From Marasmius tenuissimus (lineage: Eukaryota; Basidiomycota; Agaricomycetes; Agaricales; Marasmiaceae): DNA of 64,000 bases. The notes below the pieces were generated by a model. It did no database searches, was not told where the DNA came from, and saw nothing but the letters and a program-made list of their open reading frames with translations. Shown piece by piece: positions 1 to 11,321 of the stretch. Each line of letters starts with the position of its first letter. Within the stretch, counting starts at the first letter, position 1. The position numbers and the translations under genes were made by a program. The stretch covers positions 372,001 through 436,000 of the forward strand of contig JAQOTA010000070.1 in the NCBI GenBank assembly GCA_029532415.1, read 5' to 3'.

Positions 1-761
1 GTTTAACTTTGCAGCCATCCAATTGATCAGCTTGAGGGAACTAGGGACTTGCGTCTTGTGGTATCGGAGAAAACACAGCATCTTGGACCAGCTTGGACCT
101 TGCTTGAACCACACCCCCATATCCGGTAAGTCTCTTGCCGTTTAAAGCAGAACGAGTCATGCATTCTCATCATTACCCAACTACCGCGTTAGACAACCGA
201 CGAGATTGAGAGCAGCCAGTGATTCGCTATGAACGCGGCCCTGAGGACGATGATCGGACGACATTGATACTGCGTCGCTGCCCACTCTGTTCAAGTTTTG
301 TGCAAGTTTTGTGCTGTTGTAAATTATTTAAATCAACGCGCTTTCGACTCGGTTGCGTGAATTTGAAAACCTCAGAGGGGTTGCACTGACTTGCACTAGA
401 GCGTTTCAACCCCTGCTTATGCTTCAAGTTATGTTTATGATGTTGTGTTTATGATCTGGGTTTATATGACCATAGAGGTACCTCGCGGAGTTCTAGAAAC
501 CCGGTATAAGCTCATAATCATAAGTATAAGCGTTATCTAGCCAAGAAATGAAACGCCCCACAATAATACGAAGGTCTAAATCCACGGCGGTGGCGTGGGT
601 CCGTTGGTCCCGGCGCTAAGTTCGATCCCGCTTCCAAGCGCTCACAGCGCAATCATCCACAAATAAGTGCGCCACACTGGGCCCAAGCGCCTGCATCGGC
701 AATCCTCTTCCCAACCTCGTCCGAACCCCTCACTTTCCTCCTCATCGTTCGAGGACGAGAA
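1..761. other. 5' edge, no gene recognised
   Basis: No open frame longer than about 66 codons here looks coding. The stretch probably holds upstream flank and promoter of the gene beginning near 762. I see no repeat or RNA gene. Confidence 0.4.
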
Positions 762-2403
762 CATGCACACTCATCCTTTAACTATTGATTATCTTGGTAA
801 GCGCTTCCAACATGGCTGGTAGTATCATGTGACAGGATCTTACTATCTAAGTACATCGTCTCTTCTATGAACAGGTTATGGGACTGCTTCCAGTCCAAAA
901 AACAAGCACCAAACTGACAATCTGGTGTGCTCTCTCAGAAAGGGTCGAATGGTGATATCTGTGGAGCTTCCGTTTATCTGGGTACCCGATTCGATTGCCC
1001 CAGGAGCAAATACAGAGACGGTAGCCTACGCACTGGAGATTATAGTGAGTGATTGCTTTTTGAGATCAAATAACAATAATGCCCATTCTGAATTATCTTA
1101 GCACTCTCATATGCAAACTCTGAATTTTGAAGGCCCGAGTTGGGCCTACCTTGTACCGGTGTCAGACTCGGATTTCCGTATCGTGCAGAAACCTCGCCCT
1201 CTTTACAGCATCAAAATCTCCCCGTGGCTCCCCCTCGTGACCGAGGAAGAGATAGTTTGGAAGAGATGGGTGATGGAGGATCGCATGCTGGGCGAATGGA
1301 ACTGCAGAGAGGTCAGTGAGTGCCTTCAAACATCGCTTGCAAACGGCAGTGGCTAACTACATTCTAATGTAGTGGCTGACATCGGGGTGAACGATCGAGA
1401 CCTACAAATTCTGGAAAATACCATGGAAGGTCTCTTGGCGATAAAAGACGCAGGGCTGTTGCACGATATTTGTTTCGAACCACTGGCACACGTCATTCGG
1501 GATGAAATGATCGTAGGGATCGTCTATGAACCACCCACTGGAAGGATGATTGATTATAAGACCGCGCGATTGTGAGTGGGGGTTAGTGTCGAGCAACTGG
1601 TCGAGCCCACTGAACTGTGAACTCAAGGTTATGGATCTGTTCTGGCGCCTCAAGGAGAGTGGCTTGGTCTGGGCACCTTACTTCGGATGGGAGGACATCG
1701 AGGACATAAGCGAGACCTATTTCCACTCTAGCCTAGGCTGCTACCTCATGGTCGACGCAAAAGGCCAGGTTCGCTTCACCTACGACGGGGCAGGTTCTAT
1801 ACGAAAGTGGATCCCACAGCCAGGCTTAGCGCCCGACCAGGAGGACTACCTCCCAAACGAAAAAGCTATCAACTTCACCTTTGAGTATCTCAAAAGGACG
1901 GGGGTGAACTCCGCCACACCAACACAGCTACTATCGTATGAGCCCGTAACGCTCGTCCCGACCCTCCTACTCTCACAAGTCGAGGCATTCATGAAGTACG
2001 GAAGCATCCTCCATAATTGCCGATGCGTACTTCATATACAAAACTGTGAAATTGTCCGCGTCGATACCACAGGTTGTCAGCAACACAACAGTGCGAAGGG
2101 TCGTTCAACAGAGAGAAACATCCAGCGCAATCGTTCCGATCTCCGTACTCCGAAAGTAGGCACGAGCTCGGATCAAAGGCCAAATCGCATGGTTTCCCGT
2201 TCCCCTGCCCCTTTCATACCCGCCCGAAAGCCCACCCGCCATTCTGGGGTGAGGATATTCCAGGAATCTTCCGGACAGATCGAGGAACTGAAGGACTGAA
2301 GGTTTCAAGGGCACGGATGACAACAGAGCCACTATGTATAGTACTTGACATCCTTGGCCACTCGAAGTTACAGAGGCCCCACCGCCATCCTACGTACAGA
2401 TAA
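762..2403 (+). CDS. Unrecognised multi-exon protein, possibly a degenerate kinase-like fold
   Basis: I do not recognise this gene with certainty. A plausible model starts at ATG 762 (MHTHPLTIDYLG) and splices at GTAAGC 796. Further introns end at the AG before 1102, run from GTGAGT 1316 to AG 1372, and from GTGAGT 1572 to an AG near 1605 or 1627. A last one may run from GTACGG 1997 to CACAG 2071, giving a stop at 2403. The middle (around 1373-1571) reads EGLLAIKDAGLLHDI and GIVYEPPTGRMIDYKTAR. This resembles the helix-catalytic-loop-DFG order of fungal kinase-like proteins, but catalytic residues are missing. The intron at 1572 is awkward: the 56-nt version with a good branch site shifts frame, and the in-frame version is only 34 nt. 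The gene is therefore either mis-modelled or damaged. The C-terminal exon is low-complexity and doubtful. Confidence 0.4.
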
Positions 2404-2424
2404 GGCTATTCACACTCGATTAGA

Positions 2425-4330
2425 CCCTATGTATGCAATTGTAAAATCACTCGCATCGACAAGAAAGTTTCAATACTGGGCATCCTTGTGTCAAGTTCAA
2501 TCCGGCATCTGCCCGTCTCTGAACCCTATCTAAACTTCATACCAATCTACCCCCGATATCGTACGGAATACCAAGCCGTCTGCGCACAGATCCGCTATCT
2601 TGTCAAGGCCAGATTTCTTCAGAGGGGGCCGGTACCCCGGCCCTAAATATTCTTTTTTTTCGTCCGCAAAGCCCACAAAGACCAGTTCCTCCAATCGCCT
2701 CGGTATTCCCGCGCCTTCCACAGTGACACGGCACTGACGACGAGCAGTCACCATTTTCAGAAGGACTTCTTCGCTCCATTCCATCAGTGGGCCAACAAGA
2801 ATCAAGCGTTGGAGATTTGGGAGTAGGGTCTGTTCTGGGCTATTTTCCGTGGGGACGAGAGCATTGAAGATACGATCCGAAGCATGCTGGGCTAAGTGAA
2901 GGCTTACGAGTTGCACACATCCAAATCCCAAAGTGTGCAGACTCTGCAATGACCTGGCCTTGAAGACTTGAATGAAGTCATCAAGAGTGTCCAGTAAGGA
3001 ATGTGCGTCTGTAACGACAAACTCTTCAAGCCGGCACGAAGAACGGTCGAGGAAATTGACCAACGCACGCGGACAATCAAATGACTGTGGGAGGCGTAGA
3101 ACACGGAGGGCAGGTAGGATGAGCCAGTCGAAAAATAATTTCATTGCACATTCGTCTTCGAGTTGTGACAAGACGAGTGTGTGCAAGAACCTGAGATTCA
3201 AATGTGGTTCGAGGCTAGGAAAATCGACGGCAGTACCGACGAAAGCATCGACGAGGCTTTCTATAACGCATGTACGAACGTTCACGAGTCTGGGGAGGAT
3301 GCGAGATTGTTCGCCGACGTCTATGAGGAGGGCCGGACTCTCGCGACTCTCGCGAGATGCGTAATGGATGACCTGCTTCCAAGGCAGCTGGTCCTCAGAA
3401 CGAAGAAGATACTCGACGTAGTCAACCAGCGTGAGCCTTTCGAGACTTGGCAGATCATTGAAGGCGCCTGTGACTTCGCTCTCTTCGTCTCCCATTAAGC
3501 CGAGGCGAAGGGTTTTCAGCTTGGGAAAGCGTCCGCGATAAGGATGTAGATAACGGAATACCCGAACATTTCCCTCAAGAGACACATCTTCCCATTGTAA
3601 ATGGAATTTGAGCAAGAGCGGTAAAACCCCTACTACCGTGTTCTTGCGACCCATTCCCGTGTCGTAGATGATTGCCAGCGGTTGCATGCGACTGCGCTCC
3701 AGCTGAAGCATCAAATTATACTCCAGTGAAGCCAAGCGTTGATTTGAAAGCTGTCCCTCCAGTTTCCTCCACGGAAGGTCGACCCGAGTCCACAGATCTG
3801 CAGTGGATATCGCCACTTCCCTCCAGGTACGACACACCTGTCCCAGCACCCACGGCGCTTTACAAGTATCGAGACTCCCAGGAGAAGAATCGCCTCCCTC
3901 AACGTCGTCTTGAACGAGCTCTTTTGTACGACTGGCTGTACAAATTTGAAAGATCTCCGTGAGAAGTTCTGGCGGTAGGGTGCGAATGGGATGTAGAATA
4001 GAGGCGTAAAGACGACTTTGTTCCTCTATCCTTGCGCGCTCTTCCCTTAGCTTTTCGATCTGAGAATCAAGTATTTCGATGGTTTATCGTTTGCGCGTAT
4101 CAGGGACGAAGCATTTCGCATGCAAAGGATGACGGCGGTTCATTCGAAGTGGATAAATGTGCGAACTCTGCGCAATGAGTATCTTGGCCTCGACCTGCAG
4201 TGATGGTCGCTCCAATCTGAAGCCCGCATGCGACACAGTGGCTCGGAGAAAGTGGCATGGCAATTCTGTGCTGCTCACTGCAAACGGCAGAGACCATTGA
4301 GAGAAAATCAGTGATGATAGAGAGTATCAC
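2425..4330 (-). repeat. Inverted duplication, left arm (about 1.9 kb)
   Basis: The reverse complement of this segment is closely similar to 7440-9340. Similarity covers the whole F-box paralogue, its 5' flank (CTCTATC... before GCAGTGAGCAGCA) and its 3' flank, including TTTCTTGTCGATGCGA. The 3' flank contains a remnant of the terminal codons of the gene now at 9296. That suggests this arm was copied from the right-hand locus. The spacer of about 3.1 kb holds the conserved TPR/F-box gene. Confidence 0.8.
2530..4134 (-). pseudogene. F-box protein with degenerate LRR-like tail, copy 1, 5' end disrupted
   Basis: The frame is open from about 4080 to the stop at 2530. It encodes a coiled coil (EILDSQIEKLREERARIEEQ), an F-box core (HPIRTLPPELLTEIFQI), the usual VCRTWREVAISTADLWTRV segment and a long leucine-rich tail. 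Such proteins recruit substrates to SCF ubiquitin ligases. Compared with the copy at 7657, the start region is broken. The ATG at 4134 is followed three codons later by TGA, where copy 2 has CAA. There is also a 2-nt deletion near 4085, and a TAA in the frame just before TIEILD. The first in-frame ATG after that lies downstream of the F-box, at 3711. An unseen upstream exon could rescue it, but a pseudogene is the simpler reading. Confidence 0.7.
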
Positions 4331-4954
4331 GCACGCACATCGATTTGAGGCTCGATTTCGAGTTTGTGCCACACAGGGGGTTTGCTCAGATGGTGGTTCG
4401 GGTCAGAGAGAGTGTGCTGGCGCTGACGAAGGAAGAACGAACTCACACGCACGTGACTTTTGGTACCAGCTTGAACTTTGCGTAAAAGGCGTGAAGTTTG
4501 GTCGCCCCTAAGAACCTCAATCCTATTTTCATTGAATCATCTTTTGAAACGTTTGACTTGTGTGTTCAATATGTACGGTAAGTATCGAACTCAGGAGTCT
4601 CGTTGTTGGGACGCAGGCAGCCCCCTCAACCCAATTGAACCGCTTGGACGAAGTCAGCAGGGAAAAAATGAGGCGACCCGTCGGCAGTGCTCTCCTTTTC
4701 TTTCCCATTACCACAGTGCTCTCCCTCGCTCTCCACCTGCCTTTTCCTGTCCTTCGAATCTTCTAGGGACATTAAACTCGAGCACCGGTAACAATCTTTT
4801 CCATCCTGCTAAGATCCTGAGGGTACCGCTGTTTCGGTTTTCGGGTACAACGGCTCTATGAACCGATACCATGCCCTCGGGTTACCTTCAATCTCACACT
4901 ACTCAAAATGTGAAATCCAGTTCTGGACGTCGCATTCTCCATACAACCTCCATC
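4331..4954. promoter_or_regulatory. Intergenic, likely promoter of the TPR/F-box gene
   Basis: Open frames here are short, mutually overlapping and show no family resemblance. The stretch separates the left duplication arm from the ATG at 4955. It probably contains the promoter and 5' leader of that gene. No individual element can be named with confidence. Confidence 0.4.
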
Positions 4955-7105
4955 ATGTCGTCGCCCAGCCCGCAGGACGAGCTCACTGCGACCGTTTTCG
5001 ACGCAGTTCAGTCTTTACCCCCGGAGCGAAAAGCAAATTTTCTTTTGGATACCGCATTGGCTTTGATTGCTGCTGGCCAGTATGTACAACCTCGATTCTC
5101 GAATTCGAACACTAAGGGGTTAACGTGCTTCTAGATATGGACCTCAAGTCGAAAGTTACTTTGAGGTGTATCTCAAGACACCCAATTTGGACAAGGCAGA
5201 TGTTGCTAGGGCCTTGCTAGCGAGAGGGAATGCGAGGAAAGCTAGCGGGGAGCGGCTAATTGCAAAGGCAAAGCTTGGTACGTGGGCTGAAGTTCTTGTT
5301 TCCCTTTTCTTCACTGACCATCTTGTCCTGAAGACTACCAGGCAGTCATGAAACTAGACCCCTCAAACCGTGAAGTCCAATCACACTTCAGGCGGGACAA
5401 GCTTGTATGTCCCCCTCGTCTCCGATCTCAACTCGTACGTTGATAAGAAGCGAACAGATACACTTTATGGACGAGCCAGCATCCCAAAGAGCTCCCGCGG
5501 AAGTCTGGCAGCGAATTGCCTTCCATATACCACGTTATCACCTGCGAACGTGGCTCTTCGTCTCTGCGTTTCATAGAGAAATTGCTATGAGGCAGATATT
5601 TCACACTGTTGACCTCTATTTCGGTGAGGACAACGACAGAGGACTTGACATCCTCGATAGGGCAAAGGCAGACCCGTGGTTTGCGAGTCTAGTCAAAAGC
5701 TTGAGGTTACATTGGGCAATCGAGGAGGGTGACATGTTGGATTTGATGATTCGTGCGTCCTTTTTCCTCCGCGCAGATCGGTACATGTTGTTAACCAAGG
5801 TCACAGGCACCTTCCGGACGGCCCTCAGTGCTTTCACCTCCCTCAAAGACTTCGAATGGATCGGTTACCCCGAACTTCGTGTTGACATGGTTCAATCCCT
5901 CTTCGCCACCCACCCCAACCTCCATCGTCTCGCGCTCATAGGGTGGCATTTTGACGCAGTAGGCGTCTCTTCATTCACGAACCTCCGAAAATTCACCCTC
6001 CGAGCAGAAGACGACGACGGATTCGCTGACATGGACGAGATTCGAACAGTTTTGGACATCAACTCCGGCACACTGAAGCATCTAATCCTCGGAGCTTACC
6101 TCGCAAGAAACCACAGCTGGGACAGCGCCTTCCAGAGTCCGACAATCAGTAAACTTACCCACCTAGACTTGGTGGATACGAGGATATCGCACATCGTCCT
6201 AGCCAGGATCGCTCACGCTCACAATCTACAATCATTAACACTACACGGGACGTTCGAGGAACCCTCATCGGCCTCTGTTGTCTTTGGGTCGGACCACATC
6301 ATCGAAGGCGTACACACATTCCTTCCCCACCTTGAATCCTTCCGTTTCCTTATGGTCGGGCATGACGACGAAGTCGGACTATACCAATCTGTCGCCCAAT
6401 TCTTGACAAACAGGCCGAAACTTCGTCGACTCGACCTTGGCGGGTGCCCATGGGAACTAGTCCTAGGCATCTTACCAGACTTGATCGGACTCCGGGTGTT
6501 GGGAGTGAGGATTGCAAATCTGAGCTTGGGGGCCGTCCAAAGTCTCGTGGGAGCTTTACCTAGGGAGATGGTTGCGATCAATCTATCCAGCGTGGTTTGT
6601 GACAAAGGCATGGTGAGCACCCGCCGAAAGGTTTTGTGTTCATTTACGTTGTGCTGACAAGCGCCCTTTTTCGTAGAGCGAATACGCACCCCTTTTCAGT
6701 CACTTTCACTCGCTCTCGTTCCTCCACTTCCAATGTTCGTCTATTCTGCGGCCCAAGACGAACCTTATACCCTCGGAGAAAGATTTCCAAGTGCAGAGCG
6801 AGCTCTGGCTTTCTTCCGCTAGATCTATTGCCTGCGTTATACCCAGCTTGGATTTCATTGGGTGGCACCAGGAACACTACGCCGTTGTTAGGAGTGAGCG
6901 AGGCGAACGACATGGGAGAGGTGAACGTGGCGAGCAGCTAGGATGTTATGGAGGCGTGTATGGTGGTACGATCATCGAGCTAAAGGAACTTCCCGCTCGA
7001 CGGCGACTAGATTGTGCCAAGGGGGTGGATTTAGGGTCGGACGATGCTGCTTGGCTGGAGAGGAAGGATGTGCCCATTGATTACGAGGTGCCGGGCTTGG
7101 AATGA
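4955..7105 (+). CDS. TPR- and F-box-containing LRR-like protein
   Basis: Six-exon model: 4955-5079, 5135-5277, 5334-5404, 5458-5752, 5807-6612, 6677-7105; all junctions are GT-AG and phase-consistent. The N-terminus is a short TPR-like region (ALLARGNARKASGERLIAKA, then DYQAVMKLDPSNREV). It is followed by an F-box (PAEVWQRIAFHIPRYHLRTW) and a leucine-rich tail. The protein is probably an SCF substrate adaptor. The layout matches a conserved Agaricomycete family ending in RKDVPIDYE, so it is likely the ancestral resident between the two duplicated arms. The intron 5753-5806 is 54 nt with no stop, so it can be mistaken for coding; removing it joins MIR to TFRTAL. An in-frame ATG at 4871 would add 28 residues. 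I preferred 4955, where the conserved part begins. Confidence 0.85.
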
Positions 7106-7656
7106 TTGAGAAAATTAGGGAGGTATAGACAGTAGGAGGGACTTTTATGGTCTTTGGATGATGTATCACCAGAGATCAATTCGGTGTATATTAGCTTAGC
7201 ATAGTCGGGATCATCTTCATCTGTATTTTAGCTTATCCACACCTCGAAACACGGACACGGGATACAGGAAGTCTACTTGTTCTTGGACAAGAACCAGTGA
7301 TCGTGATTCGTCACCATTGGTAGTCACCGTGCGAGCGCTTGTTCGACCCTTTGACCCGAACCACCAACTGCTAACTGGACGGTTGAGTACCTGCCTGCGT
7401 GGCACAAACTCGAAAATAGGGTCCGAATCCATGTTTGTCAAACTTTCTCTATCTTCGTTGATGTTTTATTTTACAATAACGGTCTCTAAGGATTGTGAGC
7501 AGCAGAGTTGCCACGCCACTTCAAGTTCCTCCCAGCCTCTGTGTCAGATGCGCGCTCCAGGACGGAGGAGCAATTACAGCAGATCAAAACACACAGTCTA
7601 CGGAGTTGACGCGTTTATCCACCTCGAATGAACCACCCTCCTCCTTTACATGCGAA
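7106..7656. other. Intergenic plus start of right duplication arm
   Basis: The first part is the 3' flank of the preceding gene. From about 7440 the sequence matches the 5' flank of the left-arm F-box copy. A frame without ATG is open from 7495 into the F-box copy, but the first in-frame ATG is at 7657. Confidence 0.5.
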
Positions 7657-9340
7657 ATGCTTCGTCCCCAATACGTTCAAACGATCAAAACTTTCGAAAT
7701 ACTCGATTCTCAGATTGAAAAATTACGAGAAGAGCGCGCAAGGCTAAAGGAGCAAAGTCGTCTCTACGCCTCTATTTTGCATCCCATTCGCAACCTTCTG
7801 CCAGAAATCCTTACGGAGATCTTTCGAATTCGTACGGCCAGTTATGCGAAAGAGCTCGTTCAAGATGTTGAAGGGAGCGGCTCTTCTCCTGGGAGTCTCA
7901 ATACCCACAAAACGCCGTGGGTGTTGGGACAGGTGTGTCGCACGTGGAGGGAAGTAGCGATATCCACTGCAGATTTGTGGACACGGGTCAACGTTCCGTG
8001 GGGGAAACTGATGGAACAGCTTTCAAATCAACGCTTGGCTTGCCTGGAGTATGATTTGATGCTTCAGCTGGAGCGCAGTCGTACGCAACCGCTGTCAATT
8101 GCCTACGACACGGGTATGGGTCCCAGGAGCACGGTAGTAGGGGCTTTACCACTCTTGCTCAAATGCCATTTACAATGGGAAGATGTGATCTCTCAAGGGA
8201 AGCGTTCAGGTATTCCGACATCTGCATCCTTATCGCGGACGCTTTCCCAAGCTGAAAACCCTTCGCCTCGACATGAAAGGAGACGAAGAGAGCGATGTCA
8301 CAAGTGCCTTCGATGATCTGCCAAGTCTCGAAAGGCTCACGCTGGTTGACTACGTTGAGTATCTTCTTCGTTCTGAGGGCCAGCTGCCTTGGAAGCAGGT
8401 CATGCATTACGCATCTCGCGAGAGCTCAGCCATCCCCCCAGACGTCGACGAACAGTCTCGCATCCTCCCCAGACTCGTGAACGTCCGTATATGTGTTATA
8501 GAACGCATCGTCGTCATCAATTCTCCTGGACTCGAACCACATTTGAATCTCGGGTTCTTGCACACGCTCGTCTTGTCACAACTCGATTACGAACATCCGA
8601 TTAAAAGATTTCTCGACTGGCTCATCCTACCTGCCCTCCGCGTTCTACGCTTCCCACAGTCATTTGATTGTCCGCGCGCGTTGATTGATTTCCTGGACCG
8701 TTCTTCGTGCCAGCTTGAAGAGCTTGTCGTTACAGACGCACATTCCTGCTTATACAAAACTCTTGATGACTTCATTCAAGTCTTCGAAACTAGCTCATTG
8801 CAGAGTCTGCACACTTTGGGATTTGGATGCGGGCAACCAGTCGTAAGCCTTCACGTAGTGGGGGATGCTTCGGATCGTATCTTCAATGCTCTCGTCCCCA
8901 CGGAAAATAGCCCAGAACAGACCCTACTCCCAAATCTCCAACGCTTGATTCTTGTTGGCCCAATGATGGAATGGAGCGATGAAGTTCTTTTGAAAATGGT
9001 GACTGCTCGTCGTCAGTGCCGTGTCACTGTGGAGGACGCGGGAATACCGAGGCGATTGGAGGAGCTGGTCTTCGTGGGCTTTGCGAACGAAAGAGAGGAA
9101 GGATTACGGCCGAGGTACCGGTACCCTCTGACGAAATATGGCACTGACAAGGTCGCGGATCTGTGCGCAGACGGCTTGGTATGCCGTGCAGTACTAGGGG
9201 TTGATTGGTACGAAGTTTAGAGAGGGTTCAGAGACGGGCAGATACCAGGTTGGACTTTACTCAACGCTACATACTTTCTTGTCGATGCGAACGATTTACA
9301 CTTGTATACATAGGTTCTCATCAAATGAGAACACGTTTAT
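7440..9340 (+). repeat. Inverted duplication, right arm (about 1.9 kb)
   Basis: Inverted partner of 2425-4330. The arm ends inside the last codons of the minus-strand gene whose stop is near 9296. The junction therefore captured the 3' end of a neighbouring gene, which marks this side as the probable source. Confidence 0.8.
7657..9220 (+). pseudogene. F-box protein with LRR-like tail, copy 2, 1-nt frameshift
   Basis: Starts at ATG 7657 (MLRPQYVQTIKTFEILDSQ) with a coiled coil, the F-box core (HPIRNLLPEILTEIFRI) and VCRTWREVAISTADLWTRV. Its 5' half is intact, unlike copy 1. Relative to copy 1 there is one extra A at about 8188 (GAAGATGTG-A-TCTCTC). It shifts the frame and truncates the protein near 8316. 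Past the insertion the old frame resumes (GRFPKLKTLRL, DLPSLERLTLVDYVEYLLRS) and runs to the stop at 9220. No splice pair plausibly removes the extra base. It is a recent pseudogene or a sequence error. The gene is tail to tail with the next one, about 75 bp apart. Confidence 0.75.
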
Positions 9341-11063
9341 CTGCCTGTAGGATGGCGGTGGAGCCTCTGCAACTTCGAGTGGTACTACCTCCCAACTGAA
9401 CCGTTCAGGTTTCTCTATACTGGACTCCAACCCGACCTTCCCCGCACTCCGAAGCCTATCGCTCTCTGCAAATTGGACCGCCATCTTGTGAAATCTCCAT
9501 CGATTACGTATGGAGTGGGTCTCCTTTCGCAGGCAGGCCAACATGTAGCTCTGCCAATCCAACTTCGTCAAATCGCCTGTCAATAGTTCTTCAGGCCACT
9601 GGCTGTGTGCCCAGTCAGCAGGAGTGCAAGGAAGCATCCAGCCAAAATTGCGAACAATCCGGAGGAATGTGCTCTGACGGGCTCGCACGGCGTGGTAGAA
9701 CCACCGGTCGACTTGGGCGAGCGCCAGTAGGGTTTGTGCTGCGGTAACAGAGGAATTCGGATCAAAACCAAGGTCACTTTCTTGTTGTTCTTCTGCATCC
9801 TCGTCCTCTCCACCTGTTCCGTCCTCATCTTCGTCGTCCCCCTCATCCACTTCGCCCTGGTCTTCTTGAGTCTGTTCATCGCCGTCACCTCTCTCGCCAC
9901 TCTCCTCGCCATCACCATCACCATCACCATCACCATCACCGTCGCCATCCTCTCCCTCATCTTTGTCTCCATCCTCTTCGTCTCCGTCATTCTCTTCGTC
10001 GTCGCTATCATCGCTCCCTCCATCCCCTTCGTAATCTCTAATCACTCCAGTGGGTGTATCCACAATGTGGGTTAGGATGAGATCAAAGAGCTCCCTAACC
10101 TCAAAGACCTTCCGACCGGAAATAGTAGATTGCTTGACTGAAGAAGTGTCGAGGAGCTTAGGGGCGGGGAGTTCTGTTGGGCGTGTCAAAAGCCATTTTG
10201 TATCCTCCATACTTTCAGGGTCCAACCATTCCGTCTCCGGTAGATCAGGACGATTCTCTGGAGGGTCAAAACGCCTTACAGCGTAGCTGTAGGATTCGGA
10301 GTTTCGGGTATTCATATCGTAGTACTCGAAGTTGGGGATGAGTCCCTGAAAGTCCTGAAGCTCGTCTGAATCGTACAAGGATCCTCGACCGAATACCGCT
10401 TTCCAAAGTTTGCCGGGAGTGATAGCGTTACGACGGCACAGAAAAGAGAGACAGATTCGGTGAATGGAGAGGTATGGTTGGTCTCCTTCATTCCAATCTT
10501 CGGCGCCTTCAATCAAGACATTTCCGTCGGGGTCATAAGACCTAAAGTTGATAGGCATCAGTCAAGCAAGTGATGACGGCGAGAGGAAAAACGAACGGGG
10601 GAGGAGAAACATAAGTCTCAGGCCATAATGGTGAAACGAATACCCAGTCCTTCCAAGCCTTGACATCTTCCGCTGTCAGTGTGACGATTTCATTGAATGG
10701 TTTCGTAGGGACAGGATATCCGGGATCGTTGTGCCATTTTCCGTCACCCGGAGGCCACTCCGAGGTTTCACAGGGCTCCGTGAGCATATTTATCCAGCCC
10801 AGTTTCGCGTCATCGAGCGGTCCAGCACTTCAGAGAGGTGTGAGCTTAAGAATCGAACGAAGGATGGCACCCACTCACCAAAAGCAACAGAAGAGTTCCG
10901 ACATGTCGTGGTGGTTGATATCAACAAATTGTGACTGTTCTGTTTGGGATTAGTTATTTGCTCCGAGTTCACCGAAGGCGATGCGAAGGCCCTCGAGACA
11001 GCCTGAGAGTCTATCAGAGGCACTCCGAGGCGTCGCCTCGCGTAGAAACTGGTTCTGAACACC
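9296..11063 (-). CDS. Unrecognised protein with a Gly-Asp-rich acidic repeat
   Basis: The last exon (about 10546 down to 9296) encodes DPDGNVLIEGAEDWNEGD, then CRRNAITPGKLWKAVFG. A highly acidic stretch of Glu/Asp with a (GD)n run follows, then a conserved-looking helical tail (VDRWFYHAVRARQSTFLRIV). An upstream exon ends in DINHHDMSELFCCF and joins, across GTGAGT...CTGAAG near 10840-10875, to CAGPLDDAKLGWINMLTEP. That exon runs on through EWPPGDGKWHNDPGYP to LWPETY. The junction between LWPETY and SYDPDGN could not be solved: all visible GT donors are in phase 0 and the obvious AG acceptor needs phase 2. The start is also unresolved, with a 5' exon around LREATPRSASDRLSGCLEG. I know no function; it looks like a fungal family of unknown role. 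Confidence 0.6.
9911..9940. repeat. ATCACC hexanucleotide microsatellite inside a coding exon
   Basis: Five perfect ATCACC units. Read on the minus strand as GGTGAT they encode the (Gly-Asp)n run of the acidic protein. Neighbouring imperfect units extend the tract. Length polymorphism would change the acidic run in whole codons. Confidence 0.9.
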
Positions 11064-11321
11064 TGGAAATGGATCGTGGCGACTGATGGTCACTGTAAGG
11101 CAGATCTGTGACGAGTAATACGTAAAGGGAAAGTATCCGGGCCAGAGATTGCAATGTGTCTTTTTTGGAATGTTAAGCCTCACTTGGACCTCACAGTGTC
11201 ATCGGTGTTGGGAAGCAAGGGATGGGCGGCAGACGCTTATTTTGAGGAACGCTGGAGAGCACCGGACAGCGGTCCGGAGCTGTGACCCACATTTGTCCAA
11301 GTAGCTGTACTTTCCCACAAC

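Noticed and set aside
9734..10075. Plus-strand hydrophobic frame rich in Val/Thr/Ile
   Set aside because: It is the antisense reading of the acidic Gly-Asp tract. The hydrophobicity is an artefact of the repeat.
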